Assembly (NCBI RefSeq): GCF_014352855.1
Contig: NZ_CP060697.1
Coordinates: 2,004,001 to 2,068,000, forward strand
DNA length: 64,000 nucleotides
Direction: 5' to 3'
Origin: Sphingomonas sabuli
GTDB taxonomy: Bacteria > Pseudomonadota > Alphaproteobacteria > Sphingomonadales > Sphingomonadaceae
This document shows positions 22,122 to 30,978 of this stretch, piece after piece. Within the stretch, counting starts at the first letter, position 1. Each line of letters begins with the position of its first letter. The notes under the pieces were generated by a model. It was not told where the DNA came from and did not search any database. It saw only the letters and a program-made list of their open reading frames with translations. Position numbers and translations under genes: made by a program.

Positions 22122-23431
22122 TGCGCCACTTCGCCGTCGTCGGGTCGGGGCCATCGGGCTTCTACACCGCGGAGGCGCTCAACAAGACGTACGGCGACAA
22201 GGCGCGGGTCGACGTCATCGACCGCTACCCGGTGCCCTACGGGCTGGTCCGGTTCGGCGTCGCGCCCGATCATCAGTCGCTCAAGGCCGTGTCGAAGCGT
22301 TACGATTCCACCGCCGACAGCGCGGGCGTCGATTTCATCGGCAACGTGTGCGTGGGCAAGGACGTGACCGTCGCCGAGCTGCTCGTACTTTACGATGCTG
22401 TGGTGCTGGCGACCGGCGCCCCCAACGACCGCAACCTTGGCATCGAGGGGGAGGACCTGCCGGGCGTCATCGGCTCGGCAGCGTTCGTCGGCTGGTACAA
22501 CGGCCATCCCGAATTTGCCGACCTCGACCCGGATCTGTCCGGCGCGACCGCGGCAGTGATCGGCAACGGCAATGTCGCGCTCGACTGCGCCCGCATTCTG
22601 TCCAAGACCCGCGCCGAGCTGGAAAGCGGCGACATCGTCAATCACGCCCTCGGCGCGCTCGAAGCGTCGCACATCGAGTCCGTCTCCATCCTCGGCCGCC
22701 GCGGTCCTCTGCAGATCAGCATGACGCCCAAGGAACTGGGCGAACTCGGGCGGCTGGAGGGCGCGACGCCCGTGGTCGAGCCGGACGACTTTCCACAGGC
22801 GAGCGCCGACGACGAACTGGATCCGGGCCAGCGCAAATCGGTCACCCTGCTTCGGGAATTCGCAGCCAGCGGTGCAGACCCGGGCAAATCACGGCGGATC
22901 ATCTTCGACTTCTATGCCAAGCCGCTGCGCATCGAGGGCGAGGGCAAGGCCGAACGGATCATCGTCGAACGCACGCGGCTGGACGGCGACAATCGCGCCA
23001 TCGGCACCGGCGAGACCTACGCGGTGCCGGCGTCGCTGGTGATCAGTTCGATCGGCTATGCCACCCCGCCGATGGACGGGGTCCCGTATGACGAACGCGG
23101 GGGCAAGTTCCTCAACGACGGCGGCAAGATCGCCGACCGACTTTACTGCGTCGGCTGGGCGCGGCGGGGGCCGTCCGGCACGATCGGCACCAATCGCCCC
23201 GACGGCTATGAAGTCGCCGACCTGATCGCCGCGGCGATGCTTGCGGAAGGCGGGGACGATCGCGCCGGCGCGGACGGCCTCAAGGCGCTGCTCGAGGCCC
23301 GCGGCGTGATGGCCACCGATTATGACGACTGGCGCCGGATCGACGAAATGGAGACCGCCAACGCTCGCCTCGGCGCCCCGCGCGAGAAGTTCGTCCGCCA
23401 CGACGACTGGCTGGGGACGCTCGGCCGTTAA
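22121..23431 (+). CDS. Ferredoxin-NADP(+) reductase, adrenodoxin-reductase type
   Basis: A 436-residue FAD/NADP oxidoreductase that moves electrons between NADPH and ferredoxin. The N-terminal FAD motif is FAVVGSGPSGFYTAEAL and the next signature is YPVPYGLVRFGVAPDH, typical of FprA/adrenodoxin reductase rather than plant-type FNR. The NADP site is AVIGNGNVALDCARIL, and GTIGTNRPDGYEVAD lies near the end. Such enzymes often feed P450s or [2Fe-2S] ferredoxins in sphingomonads; no P450 is in this window. It follows the PHA-region gene with an overlap. A tRNA-Pro gene lies 90 bases after its stop. Confidence 0.92.
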   Translation: MRHFAVVGSGPSGFYTAEALNKTYGDKARVDVIDRYPVPYGLVRFGVAPDHQSLKAVSKRYDSTADSAGVDFIGNVCVGKDVTVAELLVLYDAVVLATGAPNDRNLGIEGEDLPGVIGSAAFVGWYNGHPEFADLDPDLSGATAAVIGNGNVALDCARILSKTRAELESGDIVNHALGALEASHIESVSILGRRGPLQISMTPKELGELGRLEGATPVVEPDDFPQASADDELDPGQRKSVTLLREFAASGADPGKSRRIIFDFYAKPLRIEGEGKAERIIVERTRLDGDNRAIGTGETYAVPASLVISSIGYATPPMDGVPYDERGGKFLNDGGKIADRLYCVGWARRGPSGTIGTNRPDGYEVADLIAAAMLAEGGDDRAGADGLKALLEARGVMATDYDDWRRIDEMETANARLGAPREKFVRHDDWLGTLGR

Positions 23432-23521
23432 TTGCGGTTGCGCTCCCGCCAACCCCCATCTATCTAGCCGCGGCCTTGGCTCCCGCCTGCGACCCTCGTG
23501 TCGCGTCAAGCGGGTTCCGGT

Positions 23522-23598
23522 CGGGGAGTAGCTCAGCCTGGTAGAGCACTGTCTTCGGGAGGCAGGGGCCGGAGGTTCGAATCCTCTCTCCCCGACCA
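23522..23598 (+). tRNA. tRNA-Pro (anticodon CGG)
   Basis: A 77-base cloverleaf: acceptor arms CGGGGAG/CTCCCCG, D stem GCTC/GAGC, anticodon stem CTGTC/GGCAG with loop TTCGGGA giving anticodon CGG, T stem GGAGG/CCTCT with TTCGAAT, and an encoded CCA. It decodes CCG, the most used Pro codon in this genome. Confidence 0.97.
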
Positions 23599-23721
23599 TT
23601 TTCTTCGCCCGCGTTGCGCGAGGCGCGGGCACTTACGGACGATAGGCAAGACAGCGACGGCCAAAACCGTTACGCTGCCGACCTACCCCGCACCTTCGGT
23701 GCCAGTCTCCGGGGGCCGTCC

Positions 23722-24720
23722 ATGTACCGATTAGCGAATTACGACATTCCAGCGCGCTTCTCCGCTCCGCGGACCGCGGGGCGGGCGGTCGTCATCTTCG
23801 CCTTCGGCCTGGGATGTGCGCTGCTGATGATCGGCACCCGCTCAATCGTCGATATCTGGTTGCCGGGGGCCGGGCCATTCGCCCTGGTCTATCCCGCGGT
23901 CATGCTGTCGGCGCTCTACGGCCGATGGGAATCGGCGATGGTTACTTTTGCTGTCTGCTTCCTGTGGGCCTGGTGGTGGATTTTGCCGGAAACCCGGTCT
24001 TTTACCTTCGAGACGCAGGCTGACGCATCGCGCGTCGCCGTAAACGCGGCGTGCGGACTGATCACGATCCTGTTCGCCGAGATTTTTCGCGTCGCGGTGC
24101 AACGCGCGAGTGAAGAGCGCGACCTGGAGATCGAACGCCGCATCCAGCTGATGGCCGAGCTTGGCCACCGCACGAAGAACAACTTCGCATTGGTCGCGAG
24201 CCTGCTGCACACGCAGCGCCGCCGGGAAACCGACCGCACGCTTCAGCTTGCTTTCGACACCGCCATCGGCCGCGTGCAGTCCTTTGCCCACGCCTATGAA
24301 ATGCTGTCGGACGACGCCGAGTTCGGCACGCGTGTGGCCATGGACCGCTACATCCAACGGCTGCTCGACACGGTCGCACCGGCGCTGTTCGCCGGCAAGG
24401 TTGCGGTCGATCTCGCCATCGAACCGATCGAATTCGGACGGGAAAAGGCCGTCGCGGTGGGCCTAGTGTGCAACGAGGCGCTGACCAATGCCGCCAAATA
24501 CGCCTTTGTCGGGAGGCAGGCCGGCGAAGTTTCAATCAGCCTGACCGGCGATGAGCGGAGCTGGGTCTTTGAAGTCGCGGACAATGGCGTGGGGATGGCC
24601 AAGGAGAAGCTCGAAGGTCTGGGCTCGCGCCTGCTCGATGCCTTTTCCGCCCAGGCCGATGCCCGGCTCAAGGTCGACTCATCGGATCGCGGAACACGGG
24701 TGGTGCTGAAGTCCCGCTAG
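23722..24720 (+). CDS. Membrane histidine kinase (DUF4118 + HisKA_2)
   Basis: A 332-residue sensor kinase. Residues ~15-130 hold about four membrane helices of DUF4118 type, like the KdpD sensor core. A HisKA_2 box follows, with the phospho-accepting His in LMAELGHRTKNNFALVASLL, then an HATPase with N-box EALTNAAKYAF and G-box DNGVGM. HisKA_2/HWE kinases in alphaproteobacteria often feed the general stress response through PhyR-type receivers. No response regulator is next to it, so it is an orphan. The start at 23722 places the first helix near the N-terminus; the frame is open back to 23614. Confidence 0.88.
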   Translation: MYRLANYDIPARFSAPRTAGRAVVIFAFGLGCALLMIGTRSIVDIWLPGAGPFALVYPAVMLSALYGRWESAMVTFAVCFLWAWWWILPETRSFTFETQADASRVAVNAACGLITILFAEIFRVAVQRASEERDLEIERRIQLMAELGHRTKNNFALVASLLHTQRRRETDRTLQLAFDTAIGRVQSFAHAYEMLSDDAEFGTRVAMDRYIQRLLDTVAPALFAGKVAVDLAIEPIEFGREKAVAVGLVCNEALTNAAKYAFVGRQAGEVSISLTGDERSWVFEVADNGVGMAKEKLEGLGSRLLDAFSAQADARLKVDSSDRGTRVVLKSR

Positions 24721-24741
24721 CCGGCGCGGCGCGATGCTGCG

Positions 24742-26523
24742 TCACCCAGCGCGGGCGGTGGCTTCCAACCTGTCGACAATCGGCTGGTAGCGCGGGTTGC
24801 CGCGAAGGGGAGCAAGGTCGGGGTCGCTATTGATCGCGAAAATGACCGAGGAGGACGGTTTCCGCACGGTCTCGAGCATGTCGAGCGCCGCTTCCACTTC
24901 GCCAAGATCCGACAGGCAGCAGGCAAGGTTGTAGCGCAGGATATCGTTGTCCGGACACATCAGCTGCGCCCGGGCGATCCATTCGCGGGCACGGTCGTTC
25001 TGGCCGAGTGCGGCAAGGCCCGCGACCCCGCTGATGATGGCCGCGCCGTTGGTCGGATCCTGCATCAGCGCGCGTTCGGATTCGGCGATCGCCATCTCGG
25101 CCGCGTGCTGGCGACGTTCGGGCATTCCCACGACCGGGTAGATGCCAACCAGCATGCCCCAGGTGTAGAAGTCCTTGGGATCGATCTCGACCGCGCGGGC
25201 GAAATGAACCGCGGACTGCTCGATCTCGCCGCGATGATAGGCCAGGCGCGCCGCTTCTTTCTGCACGGCCCAGCTGTCGGGATCGAGTTCCAGCGCCCGT
25301 GCAACCGACGCTTCCGCACCGGCGATGTCGCCATCCTCGAACTTCCGCCGGGCGATCACGCAATGCGGCTCGGCCAGCGACGGGTCGATGGCCAGGGCCC
25401 GTTCGGCGGCCGCGGTGCCGTCCTCGTCCGATTGATTGAAGGCGTTGTGCAGCGTGTTCAGGACGATCGCCATCAGTCCCAGCGCTCGGGCGTAGGACGG
25501 ATCGATGTCGATCGCGCGCTGGCACAGCTTCACCACCAGTTCGAGCTGGCGGATGTCGCCCCAATTCCCCTGGATCCAATATTGATGCGCCATCAGGTAC
25601 AGATTGTACGCTTCGGCGCTGGTCGTGCCGCGCTGCGCGATCGCCGACTTTTCCTTCGGCAGCAGCTTCAGTTTCAGTGCGGCGACGATCGCCCGGCTGA
25701 TCTCGTCCTGGATGGCGAAAATGTCGTCGAGGTCGCGGTCGTAGCGTTCGGCCCACAGATGGTCGCCCGCCTTGCCGTCGATCAGCTGGGCGGTGATCCG
25801 CACCCGGCTGCCGGCCTTGCGCACGCTGCCTTCGAGGACGTGAGAGACGCCGAGCTGGCGCGCGACGTCCTTGATGTCGACCGATTGCCCCTTGAACGCG
25901 AAGGCGGTGTTGCGGGCGATCACCGACAGGGACGACACCTTGGACAGATCGGTGATGATGTCCTCGCTGATCCCGTCGCTGAAATAATCCTGTTCCACAT
26001 CCCCGCTCATGTTGAGGAAGGGCAGGACGCAGACCGCGATACGGTTGGCGGCCGCGGTCTTGACCGGTGCGGCCGGTGCCGGTGCGCCGCTTTTGGTCAG
26101 CCGGCCCAGCGCATCGTCCAGCTCGGCCGGCAATTCCGTGCCCGCCGTCCAATGACCAATGTCGATCGACTGATATTGGCGAAAGCCAAGCGGCGGGCGG
26201 AATTCTCCGAGCGTGATGGGGACCAGCTTCCCGGCGTCGCGGCCTTCCGCAGCCTCGTCCAGTACCCAGGTCGAGGCGGCGGCTGCGGGCGACCACAGGA
26301 CGACGACCGCGTCGCAATCGCGCAGGGCGGCGTCGATTTCCTCGCTGAAACGCGTGCCGCCGCCGATCTGGCGGTCCCACCAGACGTCGTGACCGGCGCC
26401 GAACAAGGCCGCCGCCAGCCCCTCGATCGAGGCGCGGTCTTCACGCGCATAACTGAGGAAAATCCTGGCCAGCCCGACACTCCCACATGACCGCGGCGTC
26501 GGCGGCGCCCGGCGATGCGACAT
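24742..26523 (-). CDS. TIR domain - FlgO/TolB-N-like - TPR protein
   Basis: A 593-residue multidomain protein. A TIR domain spans residues ~18-130 (ARIFLSYAREDRASIEGLAA; WWDRQIGGGTRFSEEIDAAL; STWVLDEAAEG), with the Glu used by NAD-cleaving TIRs still present in VLDEAAE. Next, about residues 160-290, comes a domain seen in CadC-like and adenylate-cyclase-linked proteins: VLPFLNMSGDVEQDYFSDGI with FAFKGQSVDIKDVARQLGV. The rest is TPR repeats. There is no signal peptide. It stands alone, converging on the kinase gene. Signalling, scaffold or NADase roles are all open; defence cannot be claimed from context. Confidence 0.85.
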   Translation of the reverse strand: MSHRRAPPTPRSCGSVGLARIFLSYAREDRASIEGLAAALFGAGHDVWWDRQIGGGTRFSEEIDAALRDCDAVVVLWSPAAAASTWVLDEAAEGRDAGKLVPITLGEFRPPLGFRQYQSIDIGHWTAGTELPAELDDALGRLTKSGAPAPAAPVKTAAANRIAVCVLPFLNMSGDVEQDYFSDGISEDIITDLSKVSSLSVIARNTAFAFKGQSVDIKDVARQLGVSHVLEGSVRKAGSRVRITAQLIDGKAGDHLWAERYDRDLDDIFAIQDEISRAIVAALKLKLLPKEKSAIAQRGTTSAEAYNLYLMAHQYWIQGNWGDIRQLELVVKLCQRAIDIDPSYARALGLMAIVLNTLHNAFNQSDEDGTAAAERALAIDPSLAEPHCVIARRKFEDGDIAGAEASVARALELDPDSWAVQKEAARLAYHRGEIEQSAVHFARAVEIDPKDFYTWGMLVGIYPVVGMPERRQHAAEMAIAESERALMQDPTNGAAIISGVAGLAALGQNDRAREWIARAQLMCPDNDILRYNLACCLSDLGEVEAALDMLETVRKPSSSVIFAINSDPDLAPLRGNPRYQPIVDRLEATARAG

Positions 26524-26589
26524 TCGCCCAACCGGCGGGGCAACGCAAGCAAGCGACCGCCCTTCAGTCTGGCGATGACAACCTTCGGC

Positions 26590-27738
26590 TTAAGGCTGTT
26601 CGAGTGTGTCCGGGCCGATGTCGGCGATGCGCGTGCTGCCGGTGAGCGCCATGGCCACGCGGATCTCGGCTTCGATTAGCTCCAGCACGTGCGCCACGCC
26701 GCGTTGACCACCGCCGGCCAGCGCGTAGGCCCAGGCCCGGCCCAGAAGGACGAAGTTTGCGCCCAGCGCCAGCATCCGTACCACGTCGAGACCGGATCGC
26801 ACGCCGCCGTCGGCCAGTACCGGCATTCGCCCGCCGACCGCTTCGGCAATGCGCGGCAGGGCGCGCGCGGTGGACATGGTCCCGTCAAGCTGGCGCCCGC
26901 CATGGTTGGACACGACGATGCCGTCCATGCCCGCACTGACGGCCGCGCGCGCGTCGTCGGGGTCGAGAATGCCCTTGATAACCAGGGGTCCGTCCCATTG
27001 CCGGCGGACCCAGTCGACGTCGTCCCAGGTCACGCTGGCATCGAAGTTCCTGCCTACCCAGCCCATCAGGTCGCCGAGCGCGGCGTTGGCGCCGAGCAGG
27101 GGTTCAAGGTTGCCCAGCGTCAGCGGCCGGCCGTGCAGCGCGACGTCCCACAACCAGCCGGGCCGGCCGACCAGTTGCGACACGCGCTTCGATCCGCCTT
27201 TTTCGCCCGGCGGCGTGGACAGGCCCGCCCGATAGTCGCGGTAACGCGTGCCGGGCACGGCCAGGTCGACCGTCAGCAGCAGGGCGCTGCACCCAGCCTC
27301 CTTGGCGCGGGCGATCATGTCGGACACGAACGCGCGGTCCTTGACGATGTACAGCTGGAACCAGAAGCCGGCGCCGCCGTCGCGCGCGATCTCCCCGATC
27401 GGACAACCGCTCAGCGTCGACAGGGTAAAGGGCACGTTGGCGGCCGCCGCCGCCTTGCGCGCCTGCACTTCGCCCCGCCGGGCATAGAGACCCGACAGAC
27501 CGACCGGGCCAAGCCCGACCGGCATCGCGAACGTCCGGCCGAACAATTGGGTGGAAATCTGCACGTCCGACACGTCGCGCAGCACGCGCTGGCGCAGGGC
27601 GAGCGCGCGCAGATCCTCGACGTTCCGTTCCAGCGTGACTTCGTCGTACGACCCGCCGTCGAGATATTCGAACAGGAAATGCGGCAGCCGCGCCTTGGCG
27701 AGCGCGCGATAATCCGAAACGCTGGCCGCTCGCCGCAA
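26590..27738 (-). CDS. lldD: FMN-dependent alpha-hydroxy acid dehydrogenase (LldD-like)
   Basis: A 382-residue FMN enzyme. It aligns along its length, from memory, with E. coli L-lactate dehydrogenase LldD: FLFEYLDGGSYDEVTLERNV, LGPVGLSGLYARRGEVQA and the FMN/active-site signature VVSNHGGRQLDGTMSTARAL. Catalytic His is in SNHGGRQ. It would oxidise L-lactate or a similar 2-hydroxy acid and pass electrons to quinone. The start is TTG at 27736-27738, seven bases after the upstream aldolase stop; no ATG fits, since SVSDYRALAKARLP is already the family N-terminus. It is the last gene of a six-gene operon. Confidence 0.9.
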   Translation of the reverse strand: MRRAASVSDYRALAKARLPHFLFEYLDGGSYDEVTLERNVEDLRALALRQRVLRDVSDVQISTQLFGRTFAMPVGLGPVGLSGLYARRGEVQARKAAAAANVPFTLSTLSGCPIGEIARDGGAGFWFQLYIVKDRAFVSDMIARAKEAGCSALLLTVDLAVPGTRYRDYRAGLSTPPGEKGGSKRVSQLVGRPGWLWDVALHGRPLTLGNLEPLLGANAALGDLMGWVGRNFDASVTWDDVDWVRRQWDGPLVIKGILDPDDARAAVSAGMDGIVVSNHGGRQLDGTMSTARALPRIAEAVGGRMPVLADGGVRSGLDVVRMLALGANFVLLGRAWAYALAGGGQRGVAHVLELIEAEIRVAMALTGSTRIADIGPDTLEQP

Positions 27739-27745
27739 CGTCAGC

Positions 27746-28555
27746 TCAGGTCGCGAAGCTCGGGTCGAGGCGGTAGGCCTTGCGCTTGAGCGCCGGCCAG
27801 GCGAGCAGATTGGCGGCGACCTTGAGGCCCGTCATGCCCTGTTCGGCGGCCAGTTCCGGCGTGCCTTGCGGCGGATTGCTGCACGCGCCCGACAGCGCCA
27901 TGATCTGCGCCTGGCACGCCCGCTCGATGAAATAGAGCTTGATGAAGCACTCGCCGACGTTGCCGCCGACCGCCAGCGTGCCGTGGTTGCGCAGGATCAT
28001 GCCGCCCTTGTCGCCAAGGTCCGCGACCAGCCGCTCGCGCTCGTCGAGGTCGGTCGCGACGCCTTCGTAATCGTGGAAGGCAAGGTCGCTGCGCACCAGC
28101 ATCGCGGTCTGGGTCAGCGGCATCAGCCCGTCTTCATGCGCGCTGACTGCCTGCCCGGCGGGCGTGTGCAGGTGCATCACCGCCTGCGCATCCTCGCGCG
28201 CCATGTGGATTGCGCTGTGGATGGTGAACCCGGCCGGATTGGTGATGAACGGGGTCGGGTCGACGGGATTGCCGTGGATGTCGACCTTGACCAGCGAACT
28301 GGCCGTCACTTCCTCGAACATGAGTTGGTAGGGATTGAGCAGGAAATGATGCTCCGGCCCCGGTACCCGCGCCGATAGATGGGTGAAGATGAGGTCGTCC
28401 CAGCCGTAGTGCGCGACCATCCGGTACGCGCAGGCCAGGTCGACGCGGATCGCCCATTCCTCGTCGCTGACCTTGCTTTCCAGCGAGGGGATGTCGACGG
28501 ACTGCAGCGGCGCAGTGCCGGAAATCCCGCGGTTCATGGTCTCGACCCGGTTCAT
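27746..28555 (-). CDS. Class II aldolase/adducin family protein
   Basis: A 269-residue protein with the class II aldolase fold. LACAYRMVAHYGWDDLIFTH, then the zinc His pair in AVMHLHTPAGQAVSA, and a third His in GGMILRNHGTLAVGGNVGE. Family members cleave or epimerise sugar phosphates, while adducin-like homologues may be decarboxylases or have no known reaction. The substrate is not evident. Its ATG overlaps the maiA-like stop as ATGA, which supports the start at 28555 over the in-frame ATG at 28537. It lies seven bases before lldD. Confidence 0.85.
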   Translation of the reverse strand: MNRVETMNRGISGTAPLQSVDIPSLESKVSDEEWAIRVDLACAYRMVAHYGWDDLIFTHLSARVPGPEHHFLLNPYQLMFEEVTASSLVKVDIHGNPVDPTPFITNPAGFTIHSAIHMAREDAQAVMHLHTPAGQAVSAHEDGLMPLTQTAMLVRSDLAFHDYEGVATDLDERERLVADLGDKGGMILRNHGTLAVGGNVGECFIKLYFIERACQAQIMALSGACSNPPQGTPELAAEQGMTGLKVAANLLAWPALKRKAYRLDPSFAT

Positions 28556-29193
28556 TGGCTCTCCTCCACCCGGTCAGGGTGCGCTCTTGCGAACCCCTCC
28601 AGCTTGTTCGCATTCTCTTCCGCGCGCAACAGCGTCGGATAATCGTTCAGCGGCACGTCGAACCGGCGCGCGTTGTACATTTGCGGGATCAAGCAGACGT
28701 CGGCCACGGTGGGTGCATCGCCATAGAGGAACTTGCCGGCCTGCGGCGCGGCCATCGCTTCGAGCGCGGGGAAGCCTTCGCCGATCCAGTGCGCATACCA
28801 GCGGTCGACCTCTTCCTGCGAATGGCCCAGTTCGGTTTTCAGGTAATTGAGCACGCGCAGATTGTTGAGCGGATGAATGTCGCAGGCCACCGTCAGGCAC
28901 AGGGCAACGACATGCGCACGATCGCTCTTCATCGCCGGGATCAGCGGCTGGTTGGGATAGCGCAGGTCCAGATAATTGACGATCGCCAGGCTCTGGACGA
29001 GCTTTTGCCCGTCGATCTCCAGCATCGGCACGAAGCCCATCGGGTTGAGTGCGCGATAGTCGTCGGACCGTTGCTCTCCGGTGCGCAGGTCGACTTCCCG
29101 GCTCTCGTAGTCGACCTGTTTCAGGTTGAGCGCGATTCGCACCCGGTAAGCGGCTGAGGAGCGGAAATAATCGTAAAGGATGGGGCGGGTCAT
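28552..29193 (-). CDS. maiA: Zeta-class glutathione transferase, maleylacetoacetate isomerase
   Basis: A 213-residue zeta GST. The thioredoxin-fold N-terminus holds YDYFRSSAAYRVRIALNLK, the SSCS-like Ser motif of the family (here SSAA), and NPMGFVPML. QSLAIVNYLDLRYP and the C-terminal helical domain follow. Zeta GSTs isomerise maleylacetoacetate in tyrosine breakdown or maleylpyruvate in gentisate breakdown. No hmgA or fahA lies nearby, so the pathway is uncertain. Ser-Ser-Ala-Ala instead of the usual Ser-Ser-Cys-Ser/Ala is worth noting. Ten bases separate it from the thioesterase gene. Confidence 0.85.
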   Translation of the reverse strand: MTRPILYDYFRSSAAYRVRIALNLKQVDYESREVDLRTGEQRSDDYRALNPMGFVPMLEIDGQKLVQSLAIVNYLDLRYPNQPLIPAMKSDRAHVVALCLTVACDIHPLNNLRVLNYLKTELGHSQEEVDRWYAHWIGEGFPALEAMAAPQAGKFLYGDAPTVADVCLIPQMYNARRFDVPLNDYPTLLRAEENANKLEGFARAHPDRVEESQ

Positions 29194-29203
29194 TGCCCCC
29201 TGC

Positions 29204-29611
29204 TTACTCGCCAGAGAGGAAGGGCGCTATCACTTCGGAGGGGACCCGGACCGGCCGCCCGGCCGCCTTGTCGATAATCGCCCAGACGGTGCGGGCGCGC
29301 ACCCGCGCCTTGCCGTCGGCACCGGTGAACTCGACGAAGCGGTCGAAGCGCGCGCCCTGGGGCGCTTCCCCTACCCAGGTCCGTGCCCGGACCGTTTCGC
29401 CCTCAACTGCCGAGCGCAGGTAATCGACCTCGTGGCGGACGATGACCCAGAAATAGGCGCTGTCATGGGCCGGGTCGGCGACCGAGCGCCAATGGGCCAC
29501 GGCGATCCGTTCGATCCATTGCACCCAGACCGCGTTATTGACGTGGCCAAGCTCGTCGATGTCCGCCGCCGCCGCAGTGAAATCCATGGCGAAGGCCGGC
29601 CGGCCGGTCAT
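29204..29611 (-). CDS. Acyl-CoA thioesterase, 4HBT (hot-dog) family
   Basis: A 135-residue hot-dog protein. DIDELGHVNNAVWVQWIERI carries the catalytic Asp region of the 4-hydroxybenzoyl-CoA/YbgC-type thioesterases, and EVDYLRSAVEGETVRARTWV is the typical second strand. It likely hydrolyses a short or aromatic acyl-CoA. The frame is open upstream to 29758, but the ATG at 29609-29611 gives the family start and overlaps the stop of the upstream peptidase as ATGA. There is no signal peptide. Coupled member of the six-gene minus-strand operon. Confidence 0.88.
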   Translation of the reverse strand: MTGRPAFAMDFTAAAADIDELGHVNNAVWVQWIERIAVAHWRSVADPAHDSAYFWVIVRHEVDYLRSAVEGETVRARTWVGEAPQGARFDRFVEFTGADGKARVRARTVWAIIDKAAGRPVRVPSEVIAPFLSGE

Positions 29612-30978
29612 TGCGGCGCGAACCGGTCGGCGATGCCGGCGGCGGCGATGAAACGGTCGAGCGCCGCCGCGCCGTCGGCATGGGGCTTGTCGAGCAATTC
29701 GGCCACGGCGGCGGGCAGCCCGCGTCGCGGCGCCTTTTGCTCCAACAGGGCGAGCCACTCGGCGCGTGTGACGACGCCGTCATCGCGGTTGCGGTCGATC
29801 AGCGTCTTCACGAACGTGCTGAAGTCGCCGCCGCTGGCCTGCTCCGCCGCAAGCGCGATCACCACGCCGCACGCATAATAAGCGCGAAAATCGTCCGGCC
29901 GCCGGTAGGCGCCTTCCACGCCTCCGTTCGCCAGGAAAGGCTCGCACTCCCTGCGCGCCCGGGTCAGCCGTGCCTTGACGTCGTAGGTGCGATCGACGGC
30001 GGCGGCGGCGCGGAAGGCGAGCAGTTCGGCACCCCCTTCGGTGATCCAGCTTACCGCCGGCGACGAATAACGCACCGCCTGACCCAACCAGAAATGCGCA
30101 GCCTCGTGCGACACCAGCCAACGCGCGTAATTGCTCACCCCTTTGTCGGCGGTCAGCGTCTGCTGGCCGCCGATCGTCATCACCACCGTCGCGGGAAGGA
30201 CGCTGCCGCCGAAGCTGCTCCCTTCCTTCGTCGCGCCGCCCCACGACACCATCAGCATCGGCCTGCCGACCGGCGCGGGGCCCAGTTGCTGCCGGTACCG
30301 CTCCAGCACTGGCGGCAATTCGGAAAGGATGAAGTCGTGCAGCCATTGCGGTAGCTTGGGATCGATGATCGTCGCCATCGCTTCGCCCACCTGCGGCCGG
30401 GCGTCGCCGAACAGCACGTAGGCGTCGTAATCGTCGACGATCGCCGCGTCGGTGCGCTCGCCCATGAAGAAGACGTCGCCCGCCGCGTCGCGTATTTCGA
30501 TGTGGGTCGGGCGGCCGGCGCCTTCGATCTGGTCGGGATCGGTTGGTGCGGCCGCGGCGACGGCGCGCGATGCGACGGGCAACAGCTTGAATTGCGAGGT
30601 GTAGAGCGCGACCGACCCGTCGCCGAACGCCATCGCGGCGTCATACCCGGCCTCGATATCCTCGAAAAACGGAGTGAACGACAGCCGGACCTTGCGCGGC
30701 ACGCTGCCCGACTGTGCGACCAGCGCGTCATAGTCGCCGATCCGCTCCAGCCGAACGCCGGGGGTCAGCACCCTGACCGTGCCCAGCCGCCACGACGTCT
30801 TCGATCCTCGCGGCAGCACCGACTTGGCGAACAGCCACACCGGCGCGTCCTCGCCAAGCACATAGTCCGCGGTCCAGCTATCGCCGCTGCGCTGGACCGT
30901 GGCGCTTGCCACCGGGTCGCGCTGGGCGACGGCAGGCGACGCTATCGCCAGCGCAGCCAGGGCCAGCGCCAGACGCAT
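29608..30978 (-). CDS. Secreted M1-like gluzincin peptidase
   Basis: A 456-residue protein with a Sec signal peptide (MRLALALAALAIASPAVAQ). The C-terminal half holds the zinc motif HEAAHFWLG followed about 19 residues later by WITEGGAELLA, which supplies the third ligand Glu as in family M1 (HExxH...E). The N-terminal half is beta-rich, like the M1 saddle domain. There is no GAMEN exopeptidase motif, so an aminopeptidase role is not assured. It sits between a prolyl oligopeptidase-type gene and a thioesterase, with ATGA overlaps on both sides. Confidence 0.82.
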   Translation of the reverse strand: MRLALALAALAIASPAVAQRDPVASATVQRSGDSWTADYVLGEDAPVWLFAKSVLPRGSKTSWRLGTVRVLTPGVRLERIGDYDALVAQSGSVPRKVRLSFTPFFEDIEAGYDAAMAFGDGSVALYTSQFKLLPVASRAVAAAAPTDPDQIEGAGRPTHIEIRDAAGDVFFMGERTDAAIVDDYDAYVLFGDARPQVGEAMATIIDPKLPQWLHDFILSELPPVLERYRQQLGPAPVGRPMLMVSWGGATKEGSSFGGSVLPATVVMTIGGQQTLTADKGVSNYARWLVSHEAAHFWLGQAVRYSSPAVSWITEGGAELLAFRAAAAVDRTYDVKARLTRARRECEPFLANGGVEGAYRRPDDFRAYYACGVVIALAAEQASGGDFSTFVKTLIDRNRDDGVVTRAEWLALLEQKAPRRGLPAAVAELLDKPHADGAAALDRFIAAAGIADRFAPQ

